Shown: in pieces, positions 18,477-28,596 of the stretch
Layout of the letters: each line of letters starts with the position of its first letter
How positions within the stretch are numbered: position 1 is the stretch's first letter
Source: a virus
IMG/VR virus record: IMGVR_UViG_3300027963_000041
Location: 62,001 to 126,000 of that record
Strand: one strand, 5' to 3'
DNA: 64,000 bases
Position numbers and translations under genes: made by a program
The notes under the pieces: model-generated
Told to the model about the DNA's origin: nothing
Databases searched by the model: none
The model's input: the letters and a program-made list of their open reading frames with translations, nothing else

Positions 18477-18905
18477 ATGTATCAGTACAGAGCAAAAATT
18501 TTAAAAGTACTTGACGGCGACACAGTAGAAATTGATTTAGATTTAGGATTTAAAATTGTTCTATCGAATCAAAAAGTGCGCTTGGCTGGCATCGATACGC
18601 CAGAATCTAGAACTGCAAATACTGAAGAGAAACCAAGAGGGGTATTGTCAAAGAAAAAATTGCAAGAAAAACTACCAGTTGGTTCATGGGCTATAATTGA
18701 AACAATGCGCCCTGATAGCAATGACGATAAATTTGGTCGTATTCTAGGCGTATTCATTACTGAAGACGGCACAAGAGTTAATCAATGGATGATTGACAAT
18801 AATTATGCAGTTTTGTACATGGGCGAGAATAAAGAATTAGTGCAAGAAGCACATCAACAAAACAAAAAGATTCTCATTGAAAGAGGCGAACTGCCAAACA
18901 AATAA
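18477..18905 (+). CDS. Thermonuclease-like (SNase) nuclease
   Basis: A 142-residue staphylococcal-nuclease-like (TNase) domain with all main catalytic positions: D in KVLDGDTVEID, the R-L-x-G-I-D-T-P-E block (VRLAGIDTPES, supplying the Arg, Asp and Glu), and the second catalytic Arg in KFGRILG. No signal peptide is seen, so it acts inside the infected cell. It lies one base after gp16 and three bases before gp17. It could aid host DNA degradation or process DNA during packaging; the location suggests the latter but does not prove it. The ribosome site AAAGGGAAC precedes the start. Confidence 0.85.
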   Translation: MYQYRAKILKVLDGDTVEIDLDLGFKIVLSNQKVRLAGIDTPESRTANTEEKPRGVLSKKKLQEKLPVGSWAIIETMRPDSNDDKFGRILGVFITEDGTRVNQWMIDNNYAVLYMGENKELVQEAHQQNKKILIERGELPNK

Positions 18906-18908
18906 TTT

Positions 18909-20531
18909 ATGGCAACTAAAACATATCTTGGCAACGCGAATTTAAAAGCGATTGGTGTAGACCTTGAATTTACTGAAGATCAAATTCAAGAATACCTCAA
19001 GTGCGCCAAAGACCCAATTTACTTCATTGAATCTTACTGTAAAATTGTAACGCTGGACCACGGGCTTCAGCCTTTCAAACTTTACGATTGTCAAAAGAAT
19101 AAAGTCAATATCATTCACAACAATCGCAAAATAATTTTGATGGAAGGGCGTCAGCAAGGTAAGACTACTACATCTGCGGCATACATTCTTTGGTATACTC
19201 TTTTTCAAGAAAGCAAAACAGTTGCAATTCTTGCAAACAAAGCATCAGCGGCGCGAGAGGTTTTATATCGTTATCAGTTGATGTATGAGAATCTTCCAAT
19301 CTGGTTGCAACAAGGTGTGTCAACATGGAACAAAGGTGACATTGCACTAGAGAATGGCTCTATTGTCTTCACAGCCGCAACAAGCCGTCAAGGTATTCGT
19401 GGTAAATCCGTAAACATGTTGTACGTTGACGAAACTGCAATCATTCCAAACAATCTTGCTGAAGAATTCTTTACCGCAGTTTATCCTACAATTTCTGCTG
19501 GTGAAACTACAAAGATTCTTCTTTCATCTACGCCACTTGGTTACAATCACTTTTGGAAATTCTGGAACGATGCAAAGAATGATCGTAATGGTTTTGTGCC
19601 GTTGTTTATTCCGTATTGGGAGATTCCTGGTCGAGATGAGAAATGGGCAGAGACCCAAAGAAAACTTCTTGGTGAATTAAAATATAATCAAGAGGTTCTC
19701 TGTAATTTTCTTGGTTCAAGTCTCACACTCATTGCCGCAGATACAATCGCGCAGTTGTCAGCAGATCAACCAATTCACAGCAAAGACGGATTGGATGTAT
19801 ACGAAAGAGCAGAAAAGAATAAAACTTATGTCATTGTTGCTGATACAGCAAAAGGTGTTGAGGGTGATTATTCAGCATTTCAAATCATTGATGTTACTGA
19901 GATGCCATACAAACAAGTTGGTAAGTATAGAGACAACAAAATTAGTCCATTGCTTTATCCATCCGTTATTTACAAACTAGCAAAAGAATTCAATGATGCA
20001 TATGTTCTGGTAGAAATAAATGTTTCTGAGCAAGTTGCAGACATTCTCTACAATGAGTACGAATATGAAAACATCATTTTTGTAAATAGAAATACAAACG
20101 GGCAAGTTGTTTCAGGCGGCTTCGGTGGTGGTAAAACACAACTTGGCGTAATCACGGATAAGAAGGTCAAAAGAATTGGGTGCTCTAACTTTAAGTCAAT
20201 GGCTGAAGAGAAGAAACTGCTTATTCGTGATGCAGATACTATTTCAGAAATTTCAACATTCATTCAAAAAAGAAACAGTTATCAAGCCGATGAAGGCTAT
20301 CATGATGATCTTGTCATGCCTTTTGTTTTATTTTCATGGCTCACGACTAACCCATATTTCAAAGACCTAACAAACATAAATATACGAAAAGAATTATATG
20401 AAAAGCGTATTCACGACATTGAACAAGAATTGACTCCATTTGGAATTATCAATGACGGACAAGATGAAGGCGCTTTTGTAGATTCAACAGGTCAAATGTG
20501 GCAAAGTGAAAATTCATTTTTTTATAAATAA
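18909..20531 (+). CDS. 17: gp17 large terminase subunit
   Basis: A 540-residue packaging motor protein. The ATPase domain has Walker A GRQQGKTT (80-87), Walker B MLYVDETA with the catalytic Glu at about 175, and the coupling motif LLSSTP (204-209). The RNase-H-like nuclease domain has its acidic triad at D311 (VADTAKG), E368 (VLVEIN) and D465/D466 (YHDDLVM). It translocates DNA into the prohead through the portal and cuts the concatemer. Length and motif order match T4 gp17. The next unit begins with a late box just after the stop codon. Confidence 0.95.
   Translation: MATKTYLGNANLKAIGVDLEFTEDQIQEYLKCAKDPIYFIESYCKIVTLDHGLQPFKLYDCQKNKVNIIHNNRKIILMEGRQQGKTTTSAAYILWYTLFQESKTVAILANKASAAREVLYRYQLMYENLPIWLQQGVSTWNKGDIALENGSIVFTAATSRQGIRGKSVNMLYVDETAIIPNNLAEEFFTAVYPTISAGETTKILLSSTPLGYNHFWKFWNDAKNDRNGFVPLFIPYWEIPGRDEKWAETQRKLLGELKYNQEVLCNFLGSSLTLIAADTIAQLSADQPIHSKDGLDVYERAEKNKTYVIVADTAKGVEGDYSAFQIIDVTEMPYKQVGKYRDNKISPLLYPSVIYKLAKEFNDAYVLVEINVSEQVADILYNEYEYENIIFVNRNTNGQVVSGGFGGGKTQLGVITDKKVKRIGCSNFKSMAEEKKLLIRDADTISEISTFIQKRNSYQADEGYHDDLVMPFVLFSWLTTNPYFKDLTNINIRKELYEKRIHDIEQELTPFGIINDGQDEGAFVDSTGQMWQSENSFFYK
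20523..20530 (+). promoter_or_regulatory. Late promoter box (TATAAATA) for tail sheath
   Basis: A perfect TATAAATA overlapping the last codons of gp17 and lying 74 bases before the gp18 start. Predicted start of transcription is about 13 bases from its first base. Confidence 0.75.
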
Positions 20532-20603
20532 AACAAGAATAATGAATGAATACCCTTTAAGTGAACGAAAAGATATAACATCTTACAATCAAGGAGAAAA
20601 AGA

Positions 20604-22502
20604 ATGGCAATCAATTTAATCTCACCAGGAATTAAGATTACCGAACAAGATCAGGTAGCGACAATTCCCGCTTCCGGCGCATCTGTAGGTGCAGTAGTCG
20701 GTATGCACAGATGGGGTCCAGTTGAGAAAGCAACACTGGTAACAAGCGAAACAGAATTGGTCGCCCGATTCGGTGCGCCAAATGCAACCAACGCTGTTGA
20801 CTTCCTAACCGGAGCAAACTATCTATCATACGCAGGCGCATTGTACGTTTCCCGTGCAAATACTACAGGTTTGCTTAACGCAACCGCAGAATCAAGCACA
20901 GGTTCAGGTAATACAGGTACAGGTCTTCTAATTAAGAACGAAGATGTATATCTTAACACATATACAGATGGTTCTGGTAACGTAGGACCATGGGTTGCTC
21001 AGTACGCTGGCGCACTTGGTAACTCTCTAAAAGTTTCTACATGCCCTTCAGCAACGGCATGGCAGTCAACTTTGACTGGTACTTTCACCGTAGCCGCAGG
21101 CGCAACAACCGTTGTCGGTACTGGCTCAACCGCGAATACTCAAATTACTGTAGGTGACATTCTAGTAATTGGCGGTCGTTCAATTCAAGTTGCGGCAGTT
21201 ACAAACGCAACTCACCTAACACTTGAGTCAGCACACTTGACTGGCGCAACAGCCGCAACAGTAGTTCGCCGTTGGGAATATTTCGATTCATTCGATCTAG
21301 CACCAGGCACATCAACATATGCGGCCGCAAAAGGTGGCGCAAACGATGAAATGCACATTGCAATTGTTGACGAAGACGGATTGATCACTGGCACATCAGG
21401 CACATTGCTTGAAAAATTTGCCGCTGTCTCAAAAGGTAGCGATGCAAAAGGCGAACAAGGTGGTAACAACTTCTACAGAGATGTAGTGAACAATGGTTCT
21501 AAATATGTTTATTGGATGGACAAAGATGCCGCTGGTGTAAACTGGGACACAACTGTAGTAAACAAGACTTTCACAGCAGTTACAGCACCAAAGAACTACT
21601 CACTCGCTGGTGGCGCTGATGGTTCAACACCAACCGATGCACAAAAGATTACAGCATTTGACGTATTCAAGAACAAAGCAACAGTCAAGATTGACTTGAT
21701 TGCAATGGGTGCCGCATCTGCTACAGTAATTAACACAGTTATTGCAGACATTGCTGAAAAACGTAAAGATTGCGTAGTTGTATTCTCTCCAGAACAAGCA
21801 GACGTTGTTAACAACGTAGGCAATGAAACAACAGACGTAAATGCATTTGCCGATACAATAACACGTTCAACATATGCGTTCATGGATGGTAACTTCAAGT
21901 ACCAGTACGACAAGTACAACGATACATATCGTTGGGTACCTGCAAACGGCGACACCGCTGGTTGCATGGCTAGAACAGACAGCGAAAGCGCACCATGGTT
22001 CTCACCAGCAGGTTTCGCAAGAGGTAGAATCCTCAACGTAACAAAACTTGCTTGGAATCCAAACGAAGCAGAGCGCGATCTTCTTTACAAGAATGCAGTT
22101 AACCCAATCTTCTCACAGCCAGGTCGCGGTGTAGTATTGTTTGGTGACAAGACATTCACAACAAAGACTGGTTCATTCAGCCGTATCAATGTTCGTAGAT
22201 TGTTTATCACAATCCAGCGTTCAATTGGAACATTTGCTGAAGACGTATTGTTCGAACAGAACGATGCCGCAACCCGTTCATTGTTCCTAAATACTGTAGA
22301 GCCATACCTAAGAAGTGTGCAAGCACAGCGCGGTATGACCGACTTCCGTGTAATCTGCGATGACACAAACAATCCAGATGACGTTGTAAATGCAAATGAA
22401 TTTGTGGCAGACATTTATGTTCGCCCAATCGCATCTATCAACTTCATTCAGTTGAACTTTGTTTCTGTGCGTGGAGCGGCGGCGTTCGCAGAATTGGGTT
22501 AA
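20604..22502 (+). CDS. 18: gp18 tail sheath protein
   Basis: A 632-residue contractile sheath subunit. The N terminus INLISPGIKITEQD and the block AVVGMHRWGPVE are typical of T4-like sheath proteins, and the C-terminal region (VFGDKTFTTKTGSFSRINVRR-type block, core GDKTFTTKTGSFSRIN) forms the conserved core that attaches to the tube and neighbours. Residues about 154-222 hold an extra beta-rich module (TVVGTGSTANTQITVGDILV) of the same type found three times in the first gene of the window; such insertions usually face outwards in the sheath. A strong AAGGAGAAA site precedes the ATG. Confidence 0.92.
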   Translation: MAINLISPGIKITEQDQVATIPASGASVGAVVGMHRWGPVEKATLVTSETELVARFGAPNATNAVDFLTGANYLSYAGALYVSRANTTGLLNATAESSTGSGNTGTGLLIKNEDVYLNTYTDGSGNVGPWVAQYAGALGNSLKVSTCPSATAWQSTLTGTFTVAAGATTVVGTGSTANTQITVGDILVIGGRSIQVAAVTNATHLTLESAHLTGATAATVVRRWEYFDSFDLAPGTSTYAAAKGGANDEMHIAIVDEDGLITGTSGTLLEKFAAVSKGSDAKGEQGGNNFYRDVVNNGSKYVYWMDKDAAGVNWDTTVVNKTFTAVTAPKNYSLAGGADGSTPTDAQKITAFDVFKNKATVKIDLIAMGAASATVINTVIADIAEKRKDCVVVFSPEQADVVNNVGNETTDVNAFADTITRSTYAFMDGNFKYQYDKYNDTYRWVPANGDTAGCMARTDSESAPWFSPAGFARGRILNVTKLAWNPNEAERDLLYKNAVNPIFSQPGRGVVLFGDKTFTTKTGSFSRINVRRLFITIQRSIGTFAEDVLFEQNDAATRSLFLNTVEPYLRSVQAQRGMTDFRVICDDTNNPDDVVNANEFVADIYVRPIASINFIQLNFVSVRGAAAFAELG

Positions 22503-22507
22503 ACTCG

Positions 22508-22515
22508 GATAAATA
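22508..22515 (+). promoter_or_regulatory. Late promoter-like box (GATAAATA) for tail tube
   Basis: One mismatch from TATAAATA, six bases after the sheath stop codon and 32 bases before the tail tube ATG, which has an AAGGAG site. Confidence 0.5.
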
Positions 22516-22539
22516 GATAAAAGAATCTAAGGAGATAAA

Positions 22540-23073
22540 ATGGCCGTTAATACACTATCACAAATTAAGACTGCGATTGGAGTTGGTGCGCGCCCTAATC
22601 TCTTCCGAGTTTCATTCTCAGGTGGGTTTGCTCAAGGTTTTGATTCAGCAACATATTCAATTCTTTGCAAAGCAGCCCAAATCCCTGGTTCGACTCACGG
22701 AACGATTGAGGTGCCAACCGGCGGTGGACGTAGATATAAAATTGCAGGCGACAGAACTTTTGCAGAGTGGACCACAACAGTTATCAATGATTCAAATATG
22801 AATGCACGAAGACTCATTGAAGCATATCAAACATCTTTCGTGTACGCAGATTTTGAAACATTCACATCAGTTAGTGCTGGCGGTAGAAGCACAGACAGTC
22901 AATTAACTACTGTTACAGTACAACATTTAGACCAGTCTGGCTCACCAGTTAGAACTTACACATTGAGCAACTGTTTCGTAAGCGATATTTCTGCAATCGA
23001 CCTATCATATGACAGTACAGATGCAATCTCTGAGTTTACTGTCACATGGGTTTACGATTACTTTACCGTTTAA
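22540..23073 (+). CDS. 19: gp19-like tail tube protein, copy 1
   Basis: A 177-residue tail tube protein. The segments GARPNLFRVSFSGGF, AAQIPGSTHGTIEVP and GDRTFAEWTTTVIND are typical of gp19 in T4-like phages, and the end AIDLSYDSTDAISEFTVTW is the conserved C-terminal strand pair (core IDLSYDSTDAISEF). Hexamers of gp19 stack to form the inner tube through which DNA is injected. A second paralogue follows 26 bases later, so this phage carries two tube-type subunits. Confidence 0.9.
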   Translation: MAVNTLSQIKTAIGVGARPNLFRVSFSGGFAQGFDSATYSILCKAAQIPGSTHGTIEVPTGGGRRYKIAGDRTFAEWTTTVINDSNMNARRLIEAYQTSFVYADFETFTSVSAGGRSTDSQLTTVTVQHLDQSGSPVRTYTLSNCFVSDISAIDLSYDSTDAISEFTVTWVYDYFTV

Positions 23074-23099
23074 CGCATAACGAAATAGGAGATTAATAA

Positions 23100-23618
23100 A
23101 TGTCAGTTTTTTCAATTACCGCTTTCAGAAGTGCGTTAGCAGGTGGCGCAAGACCTAACCTGTTCAAGTTTACATTTGGTGCATTGCCATCGGGTGTAAG
23201 TTTGACAGGTGCAGATGTTCTTATAAAAGCAGGTGCAATTCCTGGTTACACCTTGGGTGTTATTGAAGTTCCGTTCAGAAGCCGTAGAATTAAAGTTCCA
23301 GGCGACAGAACATTTGCGGAATGGACAGTAACAGTAATCAATAATGAATCACAGTCAATTCGCAAGGGCTTTGAAGATTGGATGTCCTACATTGCAGACA
23401 ACAATTTTGCAAACTCAAACTTGAGAAGAGCAGGTGCTGGTATTGATTACACCACACAGATTACTGTAGATCAGTTAAAAGATGATAACAGCGTATCTAA
23501 GTCAACCAAATTGTTCCATGCTTTCCCAACTGATGTAAGCACTATCGACTTGTCTTACGACACAACAGACGCGGTGGAAGAGTTTACAGTAACCTTCCAA
23601 TACGTCTATTCTGCTTAA
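23100..23618 (+). CDS. 19: gp19-like tail tube protein, copy 2
   Basis: A 172-residue paralogue of the preceding protein sharing GARPNLFKFTF, AGAIPGYTLGVIEVPF, GDRTFAEWTVTVINNE and the C-terminal IDLSYDTTDAVEEFTVTF. Loops differ clearly between the two copies, so both have probably been retained for different positions (main tube versus tip or baseplate-proximal ring), an inference. Followed by a late box and terminator that separate it from the portal gene. Confidence 0.88.
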   Translation: MSVFSITAFRSALAGGARPNLFKFTFGALPSGVSLTGADVLIKAGAIPGYTLGVIEVPFRSRRIKVPGDRTFAEWTVTVINNESQSIRKGFEDWMSYIADNNFANSNLRRAGAGIDYTTQITVDQLKDDNSVSKSTKLFHAFPTDVSTIDLSYDTTDAVEEFTVTFQYVYSA

Positions 23619-23639
23619 TTGACGAAACCTTTTCGCGAC

Positions 23640-23647
23640 TATAAATA
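23640..23647 (+). promoter_or_regulatory. Late promoter box (TATAAATA) for portal gene
   Basis: A perfect TATAAATA 70 bases before the gp20 ATG. The predicted start (about 23653) falls inside the left arm of the hairpin pair described next. Confidence 0.75.
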
Positions 23648-23650
23648 GTT

Positions 23651-23680
23651 GCGTAATAGTTTTAATGGGGGCTATTACGC
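23651..23680 (+). promoter_or_regulatory. Possible anti-terminator hairpin overlapping terminator
   Basis: A perfect 9-bp inverted repeat (GCGTAATAG at 23651-23659 and CTATTACGC at 23672-23680). Its right arm covers the loop and part of the stem of the downstream terminator hairpin, so the two structures cannot form together. Confidence 0.5.
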
Positions 23681-23688
23681 CCCCTTTT
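23667..23688 (+). terminator. Intrinsic terminator before portal gene
   Basis: A GGGGGC / GCCCCC stem with a six-base loop followed by TTTTCTT. It would stop transcripts coming from the sheath and tube genes. Confidence 0.75.
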
Positions 23689-23709
23689 CTTATGGAAAGA
23701 GAATAAAAT

Positions 23710-25374
23710 ATGGCAATCAAACTGTTCGGTTTTAAAATCGGTAAGGATGAACCTGCAAGTGAACAGGTAAGATCATTCGTACCACCAAATGATGATGATA
23801 ATGCAGTCAACATTGTCGGTGGCGGAGTATATGGAACTTATGTTGATCTTGAAGGTACAGTCAAGAACGACTCAGAACTAATCCGCAAGTATCGTGAAAT
23901 GTCGCTTCAAGCAGAGTGCGACACAGCGATTGATGATATTGTAAACGAAGCAATCGTCTATCAACCTGATGAGTATCCAGTACAAATTGTATTGGACAAA
24001 TTAGAGCAACCAGAATCAATCAAAAAGAAAATTCGCGATGAGTTTAAGCACATTCTTAAACTTCTTGATTTTGGTAATCAAGGATATGATATATTTCGTA
24101 GATGGTACGTTGATGGACGTTTATACTATCACCTAATCATTGATGAAAAACAACCTCGCGCTGGATTGAAAGAGGTTCGTTATATTGACCCTCGCAAAAT
24201 TCGCAAAGTACGCGAGACACAAAAATCAAGAGCAGTAGCAGGTCAAACAGAATTATATGTTAGACCTATTGAATACTTTGTTTTTTCAGAAAAAGGATTT
24301 GCTAAAGATGCAAATCAAGGTTTAAAAATTGCACCAGACTCTATCTGCTATGTTCATTCGGGCATTTCAGATAAAGATGGTAAAGTAATTATTTCACATT
24401 TAAACAAAGCAATTCGCCCACTTAATCAGTTGCGTATGCTTGAAGATGCAACAGTTATCTATCGTATCTCTCGCGCACCCGAACGTAGAATTTTCTACAT
24501 TGACGTTGGTAATTTGCCAAAGATTAAAGCGGAACAATATCTCCGTGATATTATGCAAAAGTACAAGAACAAACTTGTATACGATGCAACCACAGGAGAG
24601 ATTCGTGATGACAGACGCTTTCAAACAATGCTTGAAGACTTTTGGTTGCCTCGCCGCGAAGGTGGCAGAGGTACAGAAATTACTACACTTCAAGGCGGTC
24701 AGAATTTGGGTGAGATTGAAGACGTTTTATATTTTCAAAAGAAACTCTACAAATCACTTGGCGTTCCAATTTCACGCTTAGAATCTGATAACGGATTCTC
24801 TCTCGGTCGCGCATCCGAGATTACACGCGATGAATTAAAATTCTCAAAATTTATTGCAAGACTACGCAATAGATTTACACATCTATTTGACCGTATGCTT
24901 GAAACTCAATTAGTTCTCAAGGGCATTTGTACTAAGGCAGAATGGAATCAAATTAAAGAAGAAATTTATTTCGACTTTATTACCGATGCACATTTTGCTG
25001 AACTAAAAGATGCTGAAATTCTCAAAGAACGTCTAACACTTCTTTCAGATATTGATCAACACGTTGGTAAATACTTTTCCGTTGCTTATGTTCGTACTAA
25101 AATTCTACAACAGACTGAAGACGATATTAAGCAAATGGATAAAGAAATGGCAGAAGAAGAAGCAACAATGCCAGATGAAGAACCAGCACCCCCTCCAATG
25201 CCTGTAATGCCTCCTGCACCACCACCGCAACAAGTTGTAGTGAAGGTAAAGAAAGAGGAGGCAGAGCCTCATATTATTGATGATACGGATCAAAAAGAAT
25301 TAGCCAAATCAATGACTAAGTTTTTTGATACACTAGTTGAACAAGAGGCAAGAGGTGACAAAGAAAACGAATGA
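23710..25374 (+). CDS. 20: gp20 portal protein
   Basis: A 554-residue portal vertex protein, length close to T4 gp20 (524). Recognisable blocks are [34 protein letters not shown], the region [24 protein letters not shown] (core [17 protein letters not shown]) and [20 protein letters not shown] (core [13 protein letters not shown]). Dodecamers form the ring at the unique capsid vertex that initiates head assembly, serves as DNA channel and binds the terminase. The C terminus is acidic with a Pro-rich linker. It overlaps the start of the collagen-like fibre gene. Confidence 0.93.
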   Translation: MAIKLFGFKIGKDEPASEQVRSFVPPNDDDNAVNIVGGGVYGTYVDLEGTVKNDSELIRKYREMSLQAECDTAIDDIVNEAIVYQPDEYPVQIVLDKLEQPESIKKKIRDEFKHILKLLDFGNQGYDIFRRWYVDGRLYYHLIIDEKQPRAGLKEVRYIDPRKIRKVRETQKSRAVAGQTELYVRPIEYFVFSEKGFAKDANQGLKIAPDSICYVHSGISDKDGKVIISHLNKAIRPLNQLRMLEDATVIYRISRAPERRIFYIDVGNLPKIKAEQYLRDIMQKYKNKLVYDATTGEIRDDRRFQTMLEDFWLPRREGGRGTEITTLQGGQNLGEIEDVLYFQKKLYKSLGVPISRLESDNGFSLGRASEITRDELKFSKFIARLRNRFTHLFDRMLETQLVLKGICTKAEWNQIKEEIYFDFITDAHFAELKDAEILKERLTLLSDIDQHVGKYFSVAYVRTKILQQTEDDIKQMDKEMAEEEATMPDEEPAPPPMPVMPPAPPPQQVVVKVKKEEAEPHIIDDTDQKELAKSMTKFFDTLVEQEARGDKENE

Positions 25375-28300
25375 TAGCATAATCAACGATGCACTTTCAG
25401 TCGCTACCTCAATAGCGTACACTAAGAAAGAGATTGCAAAACTAAAAGAAGAGTTGCAATCGCAAGTCGTTGAACAAGGTCCTACTGGTCCAGTAGGTCC
25501 GCGCGGTGCTATTGGCGCAAAAGGTGAACAAGGCGCACAAGGTCTTAAAGGCGACAAAGGCGATGTGGGTCCTCGCGGTCCAGTTGGTGATACAGGACCG
25601 CAAGGTCCAAAAGGCGATGTAGGCGAAGTTGGTCCGCAAGGTCCGCAAGGTCCGCAAGGCGAACAAGGTTCAATTGGACCACAAGGCGCACAGGGCGAAC
25701 GTGGTTTGCAAGGAGAGCAAGGACCAAAAGGCGACAAAGGCGATAAGGGAGACAAAGGTGAATCTGGTAAAAACGGAGTGGACGGCAGAGATGGATCGCA
25801 GGGCGCAATGGGTCCCGCTGGCACAACAGGCCCTCAGGGAATTCAAGGTGAACGAGGTCCTAAAGGTGAGCCAGGAAGAGTTGGATCCCAAGGCATTCAA
25901 GGTGAACGAGGTCCTCAAGGCGAATCCGGACCACAGGGTGTTCAAGGACTGCCTGGTAAGGATGGTAGAGACGGAGACACAAAGCCAATTGAACAACAGT
26001 TCACAAAGTTCACAAAAAATCTCAACGACAACTTTGCAGAATACAGAACAAAGTTAAACGCACTCATTAGTAAATCACTAGCCAACGATGCATGGAAAGC
26101 AACTGGTTCTGGTGAAGTAAATCTACGCTATCTTGATGACGTAGATCGTAATAGTATTCAAGATGGTTATGTATTATCATACAATTCAACCACAAAAAAA
26201 TTCACATTCGTAGAGCAAACCGGTGGTGCAGGTGGTAGTGCAAATCTAATTGGTTATGCAGTTAACACTACAACTGATCTAATTTGGACTACCGCAAACT
26301 CAGCATGGGCAACCGCAAATTCTGCGCTCAACCAACAAAGTGGTGATCTTGATCAATTTGCAAGAGATAGAGCAAATGGTGCATATGGTCAAGCCAATTC
26401 ATCATTCAATCAAGCCAATCTTTCTTACACGGTTGCCAACAACTCTTGGGCGGCCGCAAACGCATCTTACATTCAAGCAAACTCCGCATTCAACAAGGCT
26501 AACAATGCACTTGATGTTGGACAAGCCGCTTGGAATTACGCAAACACAATTGTTGTTTCAAGTCTTTCTGGATACGCAGTTAACACAACCACAGATTTAA
26601 TTTGGTCTACTTCAAATTCAGCGTGGCAAAGTGCAAATTCTGCACAATCGTTAGCGCAAGCCGCGTACAATTATGCAAACACAATTGTTTCTGATACTCA
26701 GATTGATCCGTTTGCAAGGTCTACTGCCAATGGTGCTTTTGCTAAGGCTAACAATGCTTATGATGTAGCCAATGCCGCATACAATTATGCAAACACAATT
26801 GTATCAGATACACAAATTGACCCTCTTGCGCGTAGTACAGCAAATGGTGCTTTTGCAAAGGCAAATAACGCTTACGATGTAGGCAACTCTGCGTGGGCAA
26901 CTGCTAATGCCGCTTATAATGCCGCAAACAATGTTGTACTGTACAATCAAAATTTAAATACATCAAACTCAGTTTCTTTTGCAGGGCTAACTGTTACAGG
27001 TAACACTACAGTTCAGGACGTTATACCTTCAGCAAATATTACATACAATCTTGGTTCGTCAACTGCAAGATTTAGAGATTTATATTTAAGCGGAAACACA
27101 ATATATCTTGGTGCAATAACTTTAACTGCCGATAAAATTACAACAACTGCCGCAGTTGCCAATGCATCTTACGCACAAGCAAATACTGCAACTACTAATG
27201 CCGCTACTGCAAACACTTTAGCAGGTTCAGCATTTGCAAAGGCTAACAATTCTTATGACGTAGCAAATGCGGCTTACAATAAAGCAAATACTGGCACTAG
27301 TCAATTAGTTAACGGTGCTAGTACAGTTAGCCTTAGTGCAAATGGTAACTTAACAGTACCAGGACCAATTATTGGATTAGGAAATTCTAAACTAGACTTT
27401 ACCACTTACGGTTCTAACACAGCATATCTAACAACTACTGATGATGATGCTACTGCATTGTTTATGGGATTGACAGATTTAAACTTATACGCTCATACAA
27501 CTGTTCAAATTAGGACCAATACCACAGGAGTATCGAACAACTGGACATTTGGTGCAGATGGCACATTAACATTCCCAGATAACACAGTACAAACAACAGC
27601 ATTCACTGGTACTGTAATTGATTCTTTAGCAAGAAGCATTGCAAACTCTGCTTTCGATAAAGCAAATACTTCAGTAACATATAATCAAAGTCTTAATACA
27701 TCAAACTCAGTTTCTTTTGCAGGAGTAACAGTAACAGGAAATACAACAGTTCAACATGTTATTCCTAGCGCAAACATCACATATGATTTAGGAACGCCAA
27801 CTGCTAGATTCAGAGATTTATATTTAAGTGGAAATACTATTAATTTAGGTGGTGCTACAATTAAAACAGATGTTGGTACCGGAGCGATTGCACTAATTCC
27901 GGTACCAACTGTAGCAAATCCAAACCCAACAGGTATTGTTGTGTCGCCGACCGGAACTATAAGTACGGTATCTACCATCGGTGGCACCTTAACTGCAAAT
28001 GCAGTTAGCAATTCGTCTAATAATACAGCAATTACTGTAACTGAATATGGCGGTATTTTATTAGCAGAAGATTCAGGCACTTCAATTTTAGAAAGAAGAA
28101 TCTACAAAAATAGGCCGCTATCAGATTTACAAAATACTACAATTTCTACAGCGCAGTCAGCAACATTTAATGACCAAATTGGATCATTAGTTCCTGTTAG
28201 CAAACATTTTGTATGCAACAATGCAACAGAATCATTGTTTGTTTTGCCATCAGCAAATGGTGTAAGCCAAGGATTCAATTTAACATTCGATATAGTAAAT

Positions 28301-28552
28301 AGTGGCAATTTAATTTTCGAAGTAGCATCATCAAATACAGAGGTTATTAGGTTTGGACCAAATCGTGCAACGCAAGTTAAAATCGTTAATATAAATTCTA
28401 TAGACGCAGACACTATTGGTAATAAACAATTCAATTCGTCTACGGCAGGCATTTCATTCTCAAATTCAATTCTTACATTCAGCGGGCAACAAAACATATA
28501 TACACTAAAATTTGTACGCATAAATTCTACTGATTATATGTTGTCAAGATAG
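25355..28552 (+). CDS. Collagen-like fibre protein between portal and core genes
   Basis: A 1065-residue protein if translation starts at the GTG at 25355, which has an AGAGG site six bases upstream; a TTG at 25337 is the alternative. Residues about 38-210 are Gly-x-y collagen triplets ([21 protein letters not shown]). After a short link comes an Asn/Ala-rich region with repeated [20 protein letters not shown] units, then two copies of a block with IPSANITY...LG...[14 protein letters not shown], and a C-terminal beta-rich domain. It is a trimeric fibre or adhesin. Its place inside the head gene cluster, coupled to the portal gene, leaves open whether it is a head or tail fibre. Confidence 0.75.
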   Translation: MTKKTNDSIINDALSVATSIAYTKKEIAKLKEELQSQVVEQGPTGPVGPRGAIGAKGEQGAQGLKGDKGDVGPRGPVGDTGPQGPKGDVGEVGPQGPQGPQGEQGSIGPQGAQGERGLQGEQGPKGDKGDKGDKGESGKNGVDGRDGSQGAMGPAGTTGPQGIQGERGPKGEPGRVGSQGIQGERGPQGESGPQGVQGLPGKDGRDGDTKPIEQQFTKFTKNLNDNFAEYRTKLNALISKSLANDAWKATGSGEVNLRYLDDVDRNSIQDGYVLSYNSTTKKFTFVEQTGGAGGSANLIGYAVNTTTDLIWTTANSAWATANSALNQQSGDLDQFARDRANGAYGQANSSFNQANLSYTVANNSWAAANASYIQANSAFNKANNALDVGQAAWNYANTIVVSSLSGYAVNTTTDLIWSTSNSAWQSANSAQSLAQAAYNYANTIVSDTQIDPFARSTANGAFAKANNAYDVANAAYNYANTIVSDTQIDPLARSTANGAFAKANNAYDVGNSAWATANAAYNAANNVVLYNQNLNTSNSVSFAGLTVTGNTTVQDVIPSANITYNLGSSTARFRDLYLSGNTIYLGAITLTADKITTTAAVANASYAQANTATTNAATANTLAGSAFAKANNSYDVANAAYNKANTGTSQLVNGASTVSLSANGNLTVPGPIIGLGNSKLDFTTYGSNTAYLTTTDDDATALFMGLTDLNLYAHTTVQIRTNTTGVSNNWTFGADGTLTFPDNTVQTTAFTGTVIDSLARSIANSAFDKANTSVTYNQSLNTSNSVSFAGVTVTGNTTVQHVIPSANITYDLGTPTARFRDLYLSGNTINLGGATIKTDVGTGAIALIPVPTVANPNPTGIVVSPTGTISTVSTIGGTLTANAVSNSSNNTAITVTEYGGILLAEDSGTSILERRIYKNRPLSDLQNTTISTAQSATFNDQIGSLVPVSKHFVCNNATESLFVLPSANGVSQGFNLTFDIVNSGNLIFEVASSNTEVIRFGPNRATQVKIVNINSIDADTIGNKQFNSSTAGISFSNSILTFSGQQNIYTLKFVRINSTDYMLSR
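25480..25980 (+). repeat. Collagen-like Gly-x-y coding repeats
   Basis: About 165 codons of continuous Gly-x-y triplets, rich in GGTCC and GGCGA codon pairs. These produce long antisense open frames that are not genes. Confidence 0.9.
26670..26900 (+). repeat. Tandem [11 protein letters not shown]-type coding repeats
   Basis: Two adjacent units of about 110 bp encode [11 protein letters not shown]-(F/L)[18 protein letters not shown], with shorter, diverged copies up to 27290. Part of the fibre shaft. Confidence 0.65.
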
Positions 28553-28569
28553 CCAAAAATACCGAATTT

Positions 28570-28577
28570 TATAAATA
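28570..28577 (+). promoter_or_regulatory. Late promoter box (TATAAATA) for prohead core genes
   Basis: A perfect TATAAATA 27 bases before the ATG of the gp67-like gene, followed by an AAAGAGGAG ribosome site. Confidence 0.75.
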
Positions 28578-28596
28578 CTAACAAAGAGGAGTTATT

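Noticed and set aside
25333-25824. Antisense open frames opposite the collagen-like repeats
   Set aside because: Pro/Cys-rich low-complexity products arise automatically from Gly-x-y codons read backwards; no start signal.
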